Source: Rutidosis leptorrhynchoides (taxonomy: Eukaryota; Streptophyta; Magnoliopsida; Asterales; Asteraceae). From it: a stretch of DNA of 64,000 nucleotides. The first letter of the stretch is position 1, and every line of letters starts with the position of its first letter. The notes beneath the pieces were generated by a model, which was not told the DNA's origin, did no database searches, and worked only from the letters and a program-made list of their open reading frames with translations. A program made the translations under genes and the position numbers. Location: contig NC_092338.1 in the NCBI RefSeq assembly GCF_046630445.1, positions 146,515,501 through 146,579,500 of the forward strand, read 5' to 3'. Positions 1 through 10,414 of the stretch are shown here, piece after piece.

Positions 1-2254
1 GGTATGTTTTGGTATGATCAGGACAGCGTATAACCCGTACTTTCAATTTTTTTGGAAAGTTTCTATTTTTGAAAAGTTTCTATTTTAGGAAAGTTTCTAT
101 TTTAGGAAAGTTTCTATTTTTGGAAAGTTTTCATATTTAGAAAGTTGCTATTTTTGGAAAGTTTATAACTTAGGAAAGTTTCCTTAATTAGAAAAGTCAA
201 CTGAAAGTCAAAGTCAACCGAAAGTCAACTCAAAAGTCAACCTTAGTCAAACTTAGTCAACATTGTGGTTAAAGTGTAAATTACATTAATAATATAAGTT
301 ATAAAGTTATTTAAAGTCATAAATGTATAATCATGTCATAACATAAGTTTAATTAAATTAAAATGAATTATTAAAGTTAACATAAGTTTAAATGACATAA
401 TTAATATATCATAAGTATTTAATTAAATAATTAAATATTAATCATAATATAAGTATTATTAATTAATAATAAATTTTAATCATATCATAAGTATTATTAA
501 TTAATAATGAATTATTAATCATATCATAAGTTTTAATTATAATTAATAAATCATAAGTATTTAATAATTAAATTATAATTAAATAATAACTAAGCCTTAT
601 AATAATTAAATAATTAATTAATCTTTATTATAAGTCTTATTATAATAATCTCATAACATAAGTTTAATACTTGTCATAAGTATTTTTCATTAATAATAAA
701 AGTATTATTAATCATAAGTTTAATTAAAAGTTTCATTAAATCATAAGTAATTATTAAATGATATAATAAATGTATATATCATAAGTCTTAAATTAAAATA
801 ATTACTTTTATATCATAAGTAATGTAGTAATAATGAAAATCATTATTTATATCCTAAGTTCAAATTTTATAACCATAAGTTTAATTAAACGTTCGTCGGG
901 TCATAACTTGAGCCCCAGGTGTCAGTTTTCAGCGAGTCTTATATATATCCTCGTCTAACCAAACCACCCGACACATTAGTGTACTCAATAACACCCTAAA
1001 ATCAGTCCCCAAGTTGTGACCTACAGCCATGAATCAACTTGGAACTTTAATCCGTTCAAAATCTTGTTTTAGTCATTCCGGGTGATCCGTGGCTCGGATT
1101 CCGATGACCCGAACATGAATGTTCATCCCATCATCAATCCTAACACACTAGTATACCCTAAAGACTCCAAAAGTGGTTAAAAAGTCGAACCAAAACTGAA
1201 CACAATCGTTTTTATATTTTAATTCCATGAAAACACCATTTTATGCATAACTTAAGTTCCGGGAATCGAAATAACATGAATCCGGAGTCTAAAATCAATG
1301 TCTTGATGAGAGGAATACATATAAACACTTTAATTTATCAAGAACATCAGTTAAGTGTACTGAATTGATCAATTAGTCCGCTGTCCCAAATCAAACAAAC
1401 CGAAAACATGCAATAACGAGTAATTCTATGCATACAATCATTAATCCAACAATACACAAGCACTATACTATCATAATAATCATCAAAAACAGAAAAATTA
1501 AATAAAAATCAAAAATCTAGGGTTAGGGTTAGGGTTTATACCCTAATCAAGAATCAAATTGTATGAACGCGTAGATGAGAACGAGAGCAATCCGATTATA
1601 GTAAAAGCCCTAAATCTTCAATGCAAAAATCAAAAGATGATGATGATATGGTGTGGTGTTGGTGACGGCACAAAGGAAAAAAAGAAAGGGAGGAGGAAAG
1701 TCTAGAGAGAGTATTAGGTATTTCCTTAAAATGTGTAAATGCGATGTTAAAATCAAAATGAGGAAATAATGAGCCTATACCTTCCCCCTTTGATATTTTC
1801 GGCCAAAAAAAAAGGGTAGGCCCCCTTAGTAGGCCATCTTGATATAAAGACTAAAAGCTTTTAGCCCGAACGCCCGGACGAAACCTGAAACGCGAAAACA
1901 CCGCTACGCGATTAAATATTCGGACAGATAACGTACACGCGATAAATAAAATATATAAACACTATATATATAAACATATGATATAAAAATATCATATTTA
2001 AAATAAATGGGATTAAAAAATCTCAAAAGTCTGACCGTTGGTTTGAAAACCGAAAAGATTCGCCGGATATAAATCCACGACACGTAGAAACGTACAATTT
2101 AAAATACGAATACAAATATTCATATAACATATAATAATTAATATATTATTACAAAAATAATAATATAGGTCATAGAAATGACGTGGCACAAATAACAATT
2201 AACGGATGTTAAATAATAAACGGTAGAAGATAACGGAAAAAGTAGGGTTGTGAC
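1..2254. repeat. 3' part of an LTR (solo LTR or retroelement end), left edge outside window
   Basis: AT-rich non-coding DNA. Its first ~180 bp is a run of GAAAGTTTCTATTTT-like units, followed by repeats of the word CATAAGT to about 890. It ends in GTAGGGTTGTGACA, closely matching the end of the complete solo LTR at 5541-5561 (both have ACGGAAAAA just before). The opening resembles 16800-16900 of the LTR that starts at 15968. A short TTAGGG run (about 1518-1537) lies inside and is not a telomere. No coding region is seen. The upstream terminus and the TSD partner of TACGT (2255-2259) lie outside the window. Confidence 0.6.
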
Positions 2255-2400
2255 ATACGTATTGGTTATACAGATGAGTGATATGTACGGATTGGATACA
2301 CAGATGGGTGGTACGTATAGATTGGATATACGGATGGGTGGTACGTACGAACTGAATATACAGATGGGTGATACGTACAGGTAGGATGTGATACGTACGT
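2251..2400. repeat. 30-bp minisatellite, about 4.5 copies
   Basis: Units of 30 bp containing GATTGGATATACAGATGGGTG start at 2251, 2281, 2311 and 2341, with a degenerate, shortened unit to about 2400. The array begins at the junction with the LTR end at 2254. The related word ATCCGTACGGATGT recurs at 2970-3040. Confidence 0.8.
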
Positions 2401-2704
2401 GTAGGATAAACTTATATAATATACATAGAGATACAAGGTCTATCTGTACGGGTGATGTTCTTGTGATCTACAGGTGTAAAAAACTAGGGTTTTCGTTTCA
2501 AATCAATCTACCACTAATATTTTGACACAAAATCTTAATGTGAAACGTTAGAATAGACTAAAATACCTTTGTGACACATAAACTCAAACAACCACTAATA
2601 TTAACGTGAAAAATCAAGACTTTAACGATTTCCTTCAAACAAGCAAAAACCCAATTTTCCAACTCGTGATTTTGACACAAAAATGATTGAAAAACGATAC
2701 CAAA

Positions 2705-2716
2705 GCTCTGATACCA
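2705..2716 (-). other. tRNA-Met primer-binding site of a fossil LTR retrotransposon
   Basis: The minus strand reads TGGTATCAGAGC, identical to the primer-binding sites of the two intact Tekay elements at 44199-44210 and 48542-48553. Three bases to its right an LTR-like sequence begins (TGAAGG at 2720). This places the 5' LTR of a minus-oriented element to the right and its leader to the left. Confidence 0.6.
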
Positions 2717-2719
2717 CTT

Positions 2720-3043
2720 TGAAGGATCAATTTAATAGTATAAATCAATCGTTATGACAATATCGAGTACGAAATCCTCGATATTGTGTTTTATATCATA
2801 AACACTAAAAACACAATGATTGATTCACTTAGAATTAGACTTGTAAACGTTGTAAATCGACAAGACTAGGTACTAGATGAGTTAGAATGATAGGATATGG
2901 CTAGGGTTGAGTTATGGTGTGTAACTTTGACATGGAAACCGGAACCCTATATTTATAGTGTCTGTCGACTTATCCATACGGATACATCATTGATCCGTAC
3001 GGATGTACCTATATCCGTATACATCTGTCTCTATCCGTATAGA
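2720..3043 (-). repeat. 5' LTR fragment adjoining the primer site, interrupted by the hAT-like element
   Basis: Starts TGAAGG three bases from the primer-binding site. On the minus strand it contains CTATAAATATAGGG (about 2950-2963), a possible promoter TATA box. It is cut at 3043 by the transposon at 3044-7490; similar ATTCGTACGAATG sequence resumes after 7491. The far LTR end was not identified. Confidence 0.4.
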
Positions 3044-3262
3044 CAGGGGCGGCCCTGGTGAGTGGCGAAGCGTGCGACCGCACCAGGCATAAAAAAATTA
3101 GGGCATCAAATTTTCAGTTCATGCGACGTTATATTAAAAAAAATTCGATGAGTTGCGTGATTATGATGACTATATTATGTTTTTAGTAAGGATTCACCTA
3201 TTATTCACTTTCATTAAAAAAAAATTCAAGCTTTGTTAGGTTTGCTTTAATGGAGTTTTAAC

Positions 3263-5561
3263 TGTAGCGACCCGACAAAATCGTCATTGACGGCGCCGTC
3301 TACTTAGATCCCGTTACGTGGTCATAAGTCTTTAAAATGACATTTGACCAAAATATGTCGCATTCATTTCAAATGTAAAAGTGTTTCAAGTTTACAAAGG
3401 TAGTTCCACGACTAGTTACATTACAATGTTTAACGTACAAATGAAACCTATGCGACACTATTTTGAAAGTAATCCAAAAGATGCTCCATGTATGCATATA
3501 CACTCGACATCCAAGCAAGTATCAAAAAGAGTGCGGAAGCATGTATCACATAGCGTTTAAGGACCTGAGAAAACATATAGAAAACTATCAATGAAAAACG
3601 TTGGTGAAATCATAGGTGTATTAGTAACGTTGTTTTTGAACCACAAGATTTAATATAGTTGATTATCCAAATCATTTGTATTCCAAAAGTATGTTCGCGA
3701 GCACCCAATTATCAAGACTTAACTGTTTTGTACCCTGTTACGTAGTGTTAGGACATACACTATACTCGAAAATATATTTCATCCGCTAACGGTAGCGAAC
3801 CGTCCGAATGAGGCTCGTCAAGCCCATGTGATCACATAATATAAGTTCTCGCTTATACCCTGCAAGTGTAACTAATGATAATTGAATTGAGGCTTTTTGT
3901 TCAAACTCGCACGTGGAATGTTTGTTTTCGTACTTGTGTTCAAAGTATAAAAGTATGATACGTATATGTTTCTCATCCCATAGTTTAAAGCGTAAAAGTT
4001 GTTGAAAAGGTGGGACTATGATCTCACCTTGAGTGCAAGCGTATAAAAGTACTTCACAAGTAAACGTGTGCAAGGACGAATGCTAGTCTTGACCTAAACA
4101 AGTAGGTCGTATCAATAACGGTAAACACGATTGGTCAAAGTGTTCAATTAGTCCAATGGCTCGCTACGACTCGATTATAATATCATGTGAATCAAATTGT
4201 CATGTTTCATGCAAGGTACAAGTATAAAAGTATGTTAGAATGATTGCATAAGTATTTGGTTAAGTTTGATTAAAAGTCAACTTTGGTAGGGTCAAAGTCA
4301 ACGAAAAAGTCAACACATTCGGGTCGGGTCCCGAACTATTTTTATGAGGTTTTTATTCATATATAAGCATGTTAGAATAAGTTACATGTGAATCGGAGGT
4401 GCGTAGCATAGCAAACATTTTTTGTAAAAGTGTAGGCTTGGTCAGAACCCAAACACAGTAAATGCCGCGCCGCGACCAAAGAGTGCCGCGCCGCGGCAAT
4501 CAACGTGATCTGATGCCTGGTCTGTTTCAATTTTCCAAGTCCCAAACCAATTTTCATTTAAACACAAAATGCAAACCGTAAACTCTTATGACACGTATCT
4601 TATATCGTTGGAAAGGTAATTTGACAAGGGACACAACTAAACACGTTTCAACAATCAAAAACATCATTTGCAAATATTGAGTTTCTAAATTAAATGATCA
4701 ATTAATGCTCATCATTAATGCTTTAATTTCATAAATGCACAATTATGATTTGGGAATTAAATGCACACATGTGATACGCCGTTTCGTAGATAATTACGCA
4801 TACCATGCAACTAAATACTTACAGTTAATATTGCAAAGCATTCAATGCATCAAAGATCACATTTAAGGCCACCAAACCCTAACTAACAATCACAAATTTT
4901 ATAATTTTGTTTATGAAGCTAATCCATGCCAACCTACCTACCAAATTGAAGCTAGTGATGCTAGTAATACATTTAATACATGCATTTTTAACATCTAACA
5001 ACATTTAAGCAACCAAAACTCAAGATCAAACACACTCATTTCAAGTTTAAGCTAGTTACATCCAAATGACAAGAACAAGCATATAAATCATATATTCATG
5101 TTAGACTTGAGCCATAGTCACTAATTAACACTTTTATAAGTTAAAAACATCAAGAACAAAGAATCTAGTGATTTTAGAAAGTTACCCAAACTTGATGTAA
5201 TCGGTATGGAATCGAAGAGGAAGTTGCAAGGATTCCGAATATGTAATTTGTTTGGATTGGTGCTTGCTCGATTTGATTTAGATGATCAATCTTTGGATTG
5301 GTGTTTGAGAGAATTTAGTGAAAGTATTAAAGAAAAAGGAAAATGAAATGGAAAAATGAAAAGAGATGGTGGGTGTTGACTAGTCCATCTAGTCACACCT
5401 TTGATCAATTGGCGAAACTAGTCCCTTGAGTTCGGTTGCGGGTGCGTGAATTACCTAAACGAGATGATTTAGAAACGCGTATTAACGGAAGGTGTTATAA
5501 TTATATAACGGACTTTAAAATAGTTAAACGGAAAGCAAACGGAAAAAGGTGGGATGTTACA
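3263..5561. repeat. Solo LTR, 2299 bp, TSD TTAAC
   Basis: Begins TGTAGCGACCCGAC and ends GGGATGTTACA, with the usual TG...CA termini. It is flanked by the perfect direct repeat TTAAC (3258-3262 and 5562-5566). No internal retroelement genes are present, so this is the product of LTR-LTR recombination. It shares ordered motifs with the Tekay LTRs (GCGGAAGC, an ACCTGAGAAAACAT-like word, GACCACAAGATTT-like), suggesting a relative of that lineage. A pair of GC-rich palindromes lies at 4464-4498. Confidence 0.85.
4464..4498. repeat. Pair of GC-rich palindromes
   Basis: GCCGCGCCGCG at 4464-4474 and TGCCGCGCCGCGGCA at 4484-4498, 9 bp apart, in otherwise AT-rich LTR sequence. Same layout as the pairs near 18544, 23478, 27911, 59905 and 61801, but a different word. 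Confidence 0.75.
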
Positions 5562-5566
5562 TTAAC

Positions 5567-6064
5567 CAGCGAAGAAGACGATTACAAAGAAGAATAGGGT
5601 CCACATGTCTTAAGAAAACATGGTTTGCTTCTGATTTTTTTACTAAAAACCCTTGAGTTAGTTCAATTTTACACATAGATCCTTAAGCTTAGTAACATTA
5701 ACTTTATCTCTACTTTTACATATATGGGGTCCATATATATTTAGGGAACACTAATTTCTTTATATAATCATCTATAGTTACCGTTATAAAAAGATTAGAA
5801 ATAAAGATTTGTGTAAACTAAATGTTTATTGATAATTTTTTGACAAAATAACGAATATTCATATAGAAACGAAGCTTTTTCAAAAAGAAAACGCCAACAA
5901 ACGAGGAATACAAAGCAATCGAAAAGACTCGGACGTAGAAAGCGACAACCAAACTCAACTATATAATACCGAGCTTCTCTTATCTAAACAAGCCACTAAA
6001 CATCAAAACTAAACAACATGATCAAACAAGCAAAACGCATTACAAACTAACAAGTACAAATGCA
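5567..6064. other. Non-coding interior of the hAT-like element
   Basis: AT-rich sequence between the solo LTR duplication and the degenerate ORFs. No gene, RNA or sharp repeat is seen. Confidence 0.4.
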
Positions 6065-7110
6065 CTAAACCTTCTTCATTTTACCGTCAACGATCTCGCT
6101 CCTAATATCCTTGCATGAGCGATTCTCGACCTTGTAAGTTAAAACGTTGGACGATACATCTCCAACCAAAGTTGTTGTCGACGGAGCAAGTAAACCACTG
6201 TCCACAAGACCTTGAAAAAATCCGACACCATTCGACTTAGTACCCACGACATTAGAGTAACCTCCTCGATCGTCAACTAAAGATTCTTTGAACAATTTTT
6301 GTATTACCTCTCCAAAGTCTAGATCTTCAACATAATCATGCAACTTGAACGAGCAAGACTTACCTTCGACTTCACACCCCCCTTAAAACCACATTTAAAT
6401 TGACAATCATCATTCTTAGACCCTTCAACACTTTAGGAAGCCACACCCAAATCTTTCATCTTCTTCATGTTCAATTGAGAAGCTTGAATACCATCCACCT
6501 TTGATGCCCTACTACCCTTGCTCATCTTTTTCATGGTATCCGAAAAACCAACTTCATTCTCCTTTGTAGCCTTGCAACCCGAAAAAGAAGCATTCAAAAC
6601 AGAAGAAACATTCTGTCCATTGTTGAATACAACCCCACGTTCCAACGAACTAAACTTAATTACCGGAGGGCCTGCGATCGAACACTCCCCCTGATATGGT
6701 TCCAACCCATTCACCTCAATCGAATTAGCATTACCAGTAGGACCATTCAAGTTACCGGCTAACGAATCAAAGTGTGAAAATTACACTGATCCCTTATCAA
6801 ATTGAACACCTTTCTCGATGACCTTCAAATCACTAGTCACCACAAATCTATTTGTGGCTTCCAACAAACGTTTATCATAAGCATCGAAAATAATTCGATT
6901 CACATAATTAGGATCCGATAACTCCGAAACCCATACAATACAATTAGAGTAAACCGAATCCACTAAATCAACATCTACTGTATCATGGATGTGCTTCGCA
7001 TTAGTAGATTTAACGAAAACATAAAGGGTGCCACCGTTACCCAAATCGGATGATGTCAATAACATCTCCAAACAGTGTGGCAACAATCGAAGCGTTATCC
7101 TTTGAAGCAT
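6065..7110 (-). pseudogene. Degenerate coding remnant, possibly a LINE ORF fragment
   Basis: Three successive minus-strand open stretches (6781-7110, 6433-6750, 6065-6343; 109, 105 and 92 codons) lie close together and read as one broken protein. The first part has a strand-rich layout (GGTLYVFVKS ... NCIVWVSEL) vaguely like the nucleic-acid-binding N-terminal region of plant LINE polyproteins. It is followed by a low-complexity linker with GLEPYQGECSIAGPP and a basic KKMSKGSRASK segment. No endonuclease or reverse transcriptase follows. It could instead be a transduplicated host-gene fragment. I do not recognise a specific gene; the LINE label is weak inference. Confidence 0.3.
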
Positions 7111-7490
7111 AAGAAACTAGTAACCCCGGAATTTCTAACCAAGCATATCGAATTAATAACTAAAATATAATATCACAATCACATTAAAAAAAATTTACAT
7201 TTGTAAAAAAACAGAACCATAAATATACTTATAATCTTATGATATATACATTTTGATTTTTCAATAAAATCTTACGAGTATATAGTCTAGAGAAAATTAT
7301 GAAAATAATAAAAATAAAAATAAGCGTAATAAAGATAACAAAAATCAGAATTCTATAGAAAAAATAATGAAAGTCCTGCAAATTTTTATAATGTCTAAGG
7401 TTAAATAGTTAGTTATTGGTTTAAAAACTTTAATATGTGCATAAACTGATTGTTTTGTACTCGGGATGATTATACTCCGGACCGGCCCTG

Positions 7491-7735
7491 CGTACATATG
7501 TATCTGATTCGTACGAATGCTTATAAACAATACATCATAAACTTGATACGTAACAACTAAATACAAATGTATTCACATTGTTCAATCATAAACGTAAACA
7601 TTCAATTCAATAAAATAGGTACTTACGATATGCAGTAAGTGGGCTAGTAGAAGCCAATAAGCATACAAAACTCCACCACATAATTTTGATGACCCCAAAC
7701 AGAACAGAGTCTCCGGTTGGTCGCTTCTCCTACAA
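7491..7735 (+). promoter_or_regulatory. Short upstream region of the START-domain gene
   Basis: Only 245 bp separate the end of the hAT-like transposon from the predicted start codon at 7736. The interval is AT-rich and holds the proximal promoter and 5' UTR by position. No unambiguous TATA box or other element could be chosen. Confidence 0.35.
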
Positions 7736-10141
7736 ATGACGTCATCATCATCATCGTCTCCAACCGTTTTCCTTACCTCATCATCCATACAACCACGCAG
7801 AAGAACAACAACAACAACAACAACAACAACAAGAACCAATGTCCTCATAACAAACACACTCTCACTTCCTTCATCTTCACAGTTGATATCACAACAATGT
7901 TCCCTACGGTCAACCAATCATCGGGTGCCACGTAACACCACTAAATCAACTTGTAAAAATCGCCGATCTAATAACGTATTCATGGAATGGCAGGACTGCA
8001 CGTACTTCTCTACCCCCTCATCTGTTCGTTTCTTCAATCCTTTATTTGTTTTTTTTAATCTTATTATTATTATTGACATTAACATAATTGTAATCTGATT
8101 TTCTGTAATCTGTGCAGGGTAAAAATGGAAATAGATGTGCCAATTTCGGTAGCTTATAAGTGTTATCTTGATAGAGAAGCTATTCCTCGTTGGATGCCCT
8201 TCATCTCATCTGTTAAGGTACTACAGTACTACCCATTCATTTCTGCCTAGTTTGACTTTTTGATTTCTACTTTAAATATTTGAATGTCATGTTTGTCTTT
8301 TGACTTCAGCCATAAAGTTTTACTATGTTATAGAATGCATATAGTGTTAGGAGTTTCTTTGGGAATTTTTTAAAAGTAAAACCCTTTAAAAAGCTCAATT
8401 CAACGGTTGGTGGCCTGCCTCCTTTAGTGGAGGTCAGGAGTTCGACCCTCGTTGGCTACATATTAAAAACACAATTTCATCCTGCACATTTCCAACATCG
8501 TTTGGGGGTAAAGGGGAGGGGGTTTTACTTGGCCGTGCCCTTGGATCGGTTTCAAGGTTTTCTCCCGGGCAGTGATGGGGGCGGGGTTATTATCGCTGCA
8601 TCGGCATAGTCGAAACGGGAGATGATCGCAACGGGTGGTTTAGTCCCCCTCGAGTAATCCCAATCGTTGTTCAAAATAAATAAATAAATAAATAACTCAA
8701 TCATGGTTGTAATAGTCCCCACTAGTTCCAACTAGTCTCAACTCTGGAGTAGTCTCTGGTTTCGCCTATTTATACAGTCAAAGTTTTTAAAAATTTTAGT
8801 CGGTCTAAGCCGGATTTAATAGTTAAAAGTCGGCCAACATCGGTTAAAATAGGCCAAAAAATAGTCAAAGTTAGTCAACATCTCCCCGACTAGTCCCCGA
8901 CTTGACCGAGTAGTCCCTACGTGGTCCAGACCGACTAGTCTTCTACAAGCGACTTTTACAACCTTGAACTCAATATGTGAACTTTTATTATGAAAAGCTT
9001 TTCAAAGACGTTATGCGTTAGAGTGAAAAGGTTGGTTAAAACATAGTAAATGAATCGATGTTGTGTCATTAAAAGATCTGTTGAAAGGTTTTGCCCATTG
9101 TAAATGCCGTTTTGTAATCATCGATAATTGGTCTGGTACCAGATACATATAGTCTGAAACACCAGTTATAATCATGAGTATTAATAGTTTGTGTAAAATT
9201 CATCACTAAGTTACTTGTATTAATAGCACATGTAGCTCGTAAGATAATACACGAAGACATTTTGACCACCATTTCATAAATTTGGACGTTACACCGACTC
9301 GTTGGCAACTGTTTTTACCCGACCATAGTCATTTAGAAGGCTTAGCTTAGACTTATCTCATTAATACAAGAGTTGTATTCTATTGATGTCATATAAGCCA
9401 ACAAATCATATGAGACCTCGTACTCAACCATTCTTAGAAGTCTCATTTTTTATATCATGTGTTAAAGACTTATGATGAGAACAAGTTACTTTAAATAACC
9501 GAGTCTACTGGTTTCAGATATTAGAAGACAAGCCTGAGTTATCACGGTGGACTCTCAAGTACACAGCATTCGGGCGTGATCTTGAATTCTCTTGGCTTGC
9601 TCGTAATATGCAGCCAATCCCAAATCAAAAGATCCATTGGAGATCTGTAGAAGGTCTTCCCAACAGGTAACCATTAACTATTTGGTTAGAATTATAAATA
9701 AAAAGCTGTAACGATCCATCACGCATATTTCATTTCATTAATAACAAAATTTTGAAATGCTTTTTTTTTTTTTCTTTTGTCACAGAGGAGCAGTGCGATT
9801 TTTTCCCAAAGGTTCTTCATCATGTTTAGTTGAAGTAAGTCTCTCTGATCACAAATAGTACTTAAATTACATCTTACTGATGTGTTAATGAAATCTTTGT
9901 TTTTACAGCTTACTGTTTCATATGAAGTGCCACAATTATTAGCGCCCGTGGCAGCTGTAAGTACTTTTTTGTCATCTACATTTTTTTTTTTTTTTTTTTT
10001 TGAGATAATAGAGTTGATCTAACAAAGTATTTTAATGTCAACTACAAGCAGGCGTTACAACCTTTCACAGAAAACTTGTTGGGGCGTGGCTTGCAACGGT
10101 TTGCAAATTTTGCAATAAGTTATCAACCAGATTCAGCTTGA
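7736..10141 (+). CDS. START/polyketide-cyclase-like lipid-transport superfamily protein, plastid-targeted, 6 exons
   Basis: Exons 7736-8001, 8118-8217, 9518-9666, 9786-9834, 9909-9956 and 10052-10141 join in frame through GT-AG introns to 702 nt (233 aa, stop TGA). The first ~80 residues are Ser/Thr-rich with nine consecutive Thr and few acidic residues, as in a chloroplast transit peptide. Residues ~84-228 form a single SRPBCC/polyketide_cyc-type fold. They start EWQDCTVKMEIDVPISVAY and include WMPFISSVK, ELSRWTLKY, FSWLARNMQ, IHWRSVEGLPNRGAVRF, LVELTVSYEVPQLLAPVAA and LQRFANFA. Related plant proteins are annotated as cyclase/dehydrase or COQ10-like lipid carriers; the ligand is unknown. Intron 2 (1.3 kb) carries a SINE and a MITE. 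The gene converges on the PP2C gene, with 273 bp between stop codons. Confidence 0.88.
7806..7832 (+). repeat. (ACA)n microsatellite inside exon 1
   Basis: A run of ACA triplets, in frame with the START-domain gene, encodes nine threonines in the presumed transit peptide. The coding microsatellite is likely to vary in length between individuals. Confidence 0.8.
8401..8693 (+). mobile_element. tRNA-derived SINE in intron 2 of the START-domain gene
   Basis: Contains a Pol III B-box-like GTTCGACCC (8440-8448) about 30 bp after an A-box-like TGGTGGCCTGCC region, a unique body, and a simple 3' tail of AAAT/TAAA units (about 8673-8693). Short direct repeats CTCAATT (8394-8400) and CTCAATC (8696-8702) flank it. 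Same orientation as the host gene. Exact ends are uncertain because a MITE abuts the right side. Confidence 0.6.
8701..8967. mobile_element. MITE copy 1, 267 bp, in intron 2 of the START-domain gene
   Basis: The left end TCATGGTTGTAATAGTC and the inverted right end TCAAGGTTGTAAAAGTC match at 15 of 17 positions. ACTCAA directly flanks both sides (8695-8700 and 8968-8973). The interior is rich in GACTAGTCCCCGACT-like words, also found in the copy at 11060-11426. Non-coding; superfamily not determined. Confidence 0.65.
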
Positions 10142-10414
10142 GATTTGTTACTCCATATTTAGTATGTACAATAAGATCACATTCATTATTATGTACAGAT
10201 CAATTCTGACATGCATTGGCTTAATTATATTCATACAACTTTTAAAGCAATAACTGGGAATATGTTTATTGTTGAATTAAGTAGTCTGCCATAATGTACA
10301 TACAAAAATATGCCTTTGGATGATAATCCAGGCTAGACAACCATTGTTCACTCATCTATTAACAACCGACACGTGGCTGAAAAAACTATTAGCTGCAAAA
10401 ATACAAATTTTAAC
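10142..10414. other. Convergent 3' UTR interval between the START-domain and PP2C genes
   Basis: 273 bp between two stop codons on opposite strands; both 3' UTRs and their polyadenylation signals must lie here and may overlap. No ORF or repeat of note. Confidence 0.5.

Larger units (their letters stand above)
3044..7490. mobile_element. hAT-like DNA transposon, composite and decayed
   Basis: The left end reads CAGGGGCGGCCCTGG and the right end, read inward on the other strand, CAGGGCCGGTCCGG; these are imperfect terminal inverted repeats of the hAT kind. The flanking 8-mers CGTATAGA (3036-3043) and CGTACATA (7491-7498) match at 6 of 8 positions, as an aged 8-bp target duplication would. No transposase is visible. 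The interior holds a later solo LTR (3263-5561) and degenerate minus-strand ORFs (6065-7110). The class call rests on termini and duplication length only. Confidence 0.5.

Noticed and set aside
1518..1537. TTAGGG-like run resembling telomeric repeat
   Set aside because: Only about three units inside an LTR; not an interstitial telomere of note.
6065..7110. Interpretation as a hAT transposase
   Set aside because: No BED finger or hAT dimerisation motif is visible; composition does not fit.
7582..7917. Minus-strand ORF opposite exon 1 of the START-domain gene, with poly-Val and poly-Asp
   Set aside because: Antisense shadow of Thr/Ser repeats in the real exon.
8401..8460. A functional tRNA gene
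   Set aside because: Only Pol III box-like motifs; no cloverleaf or acceptor stem, and a SINE-type body and tail follow.
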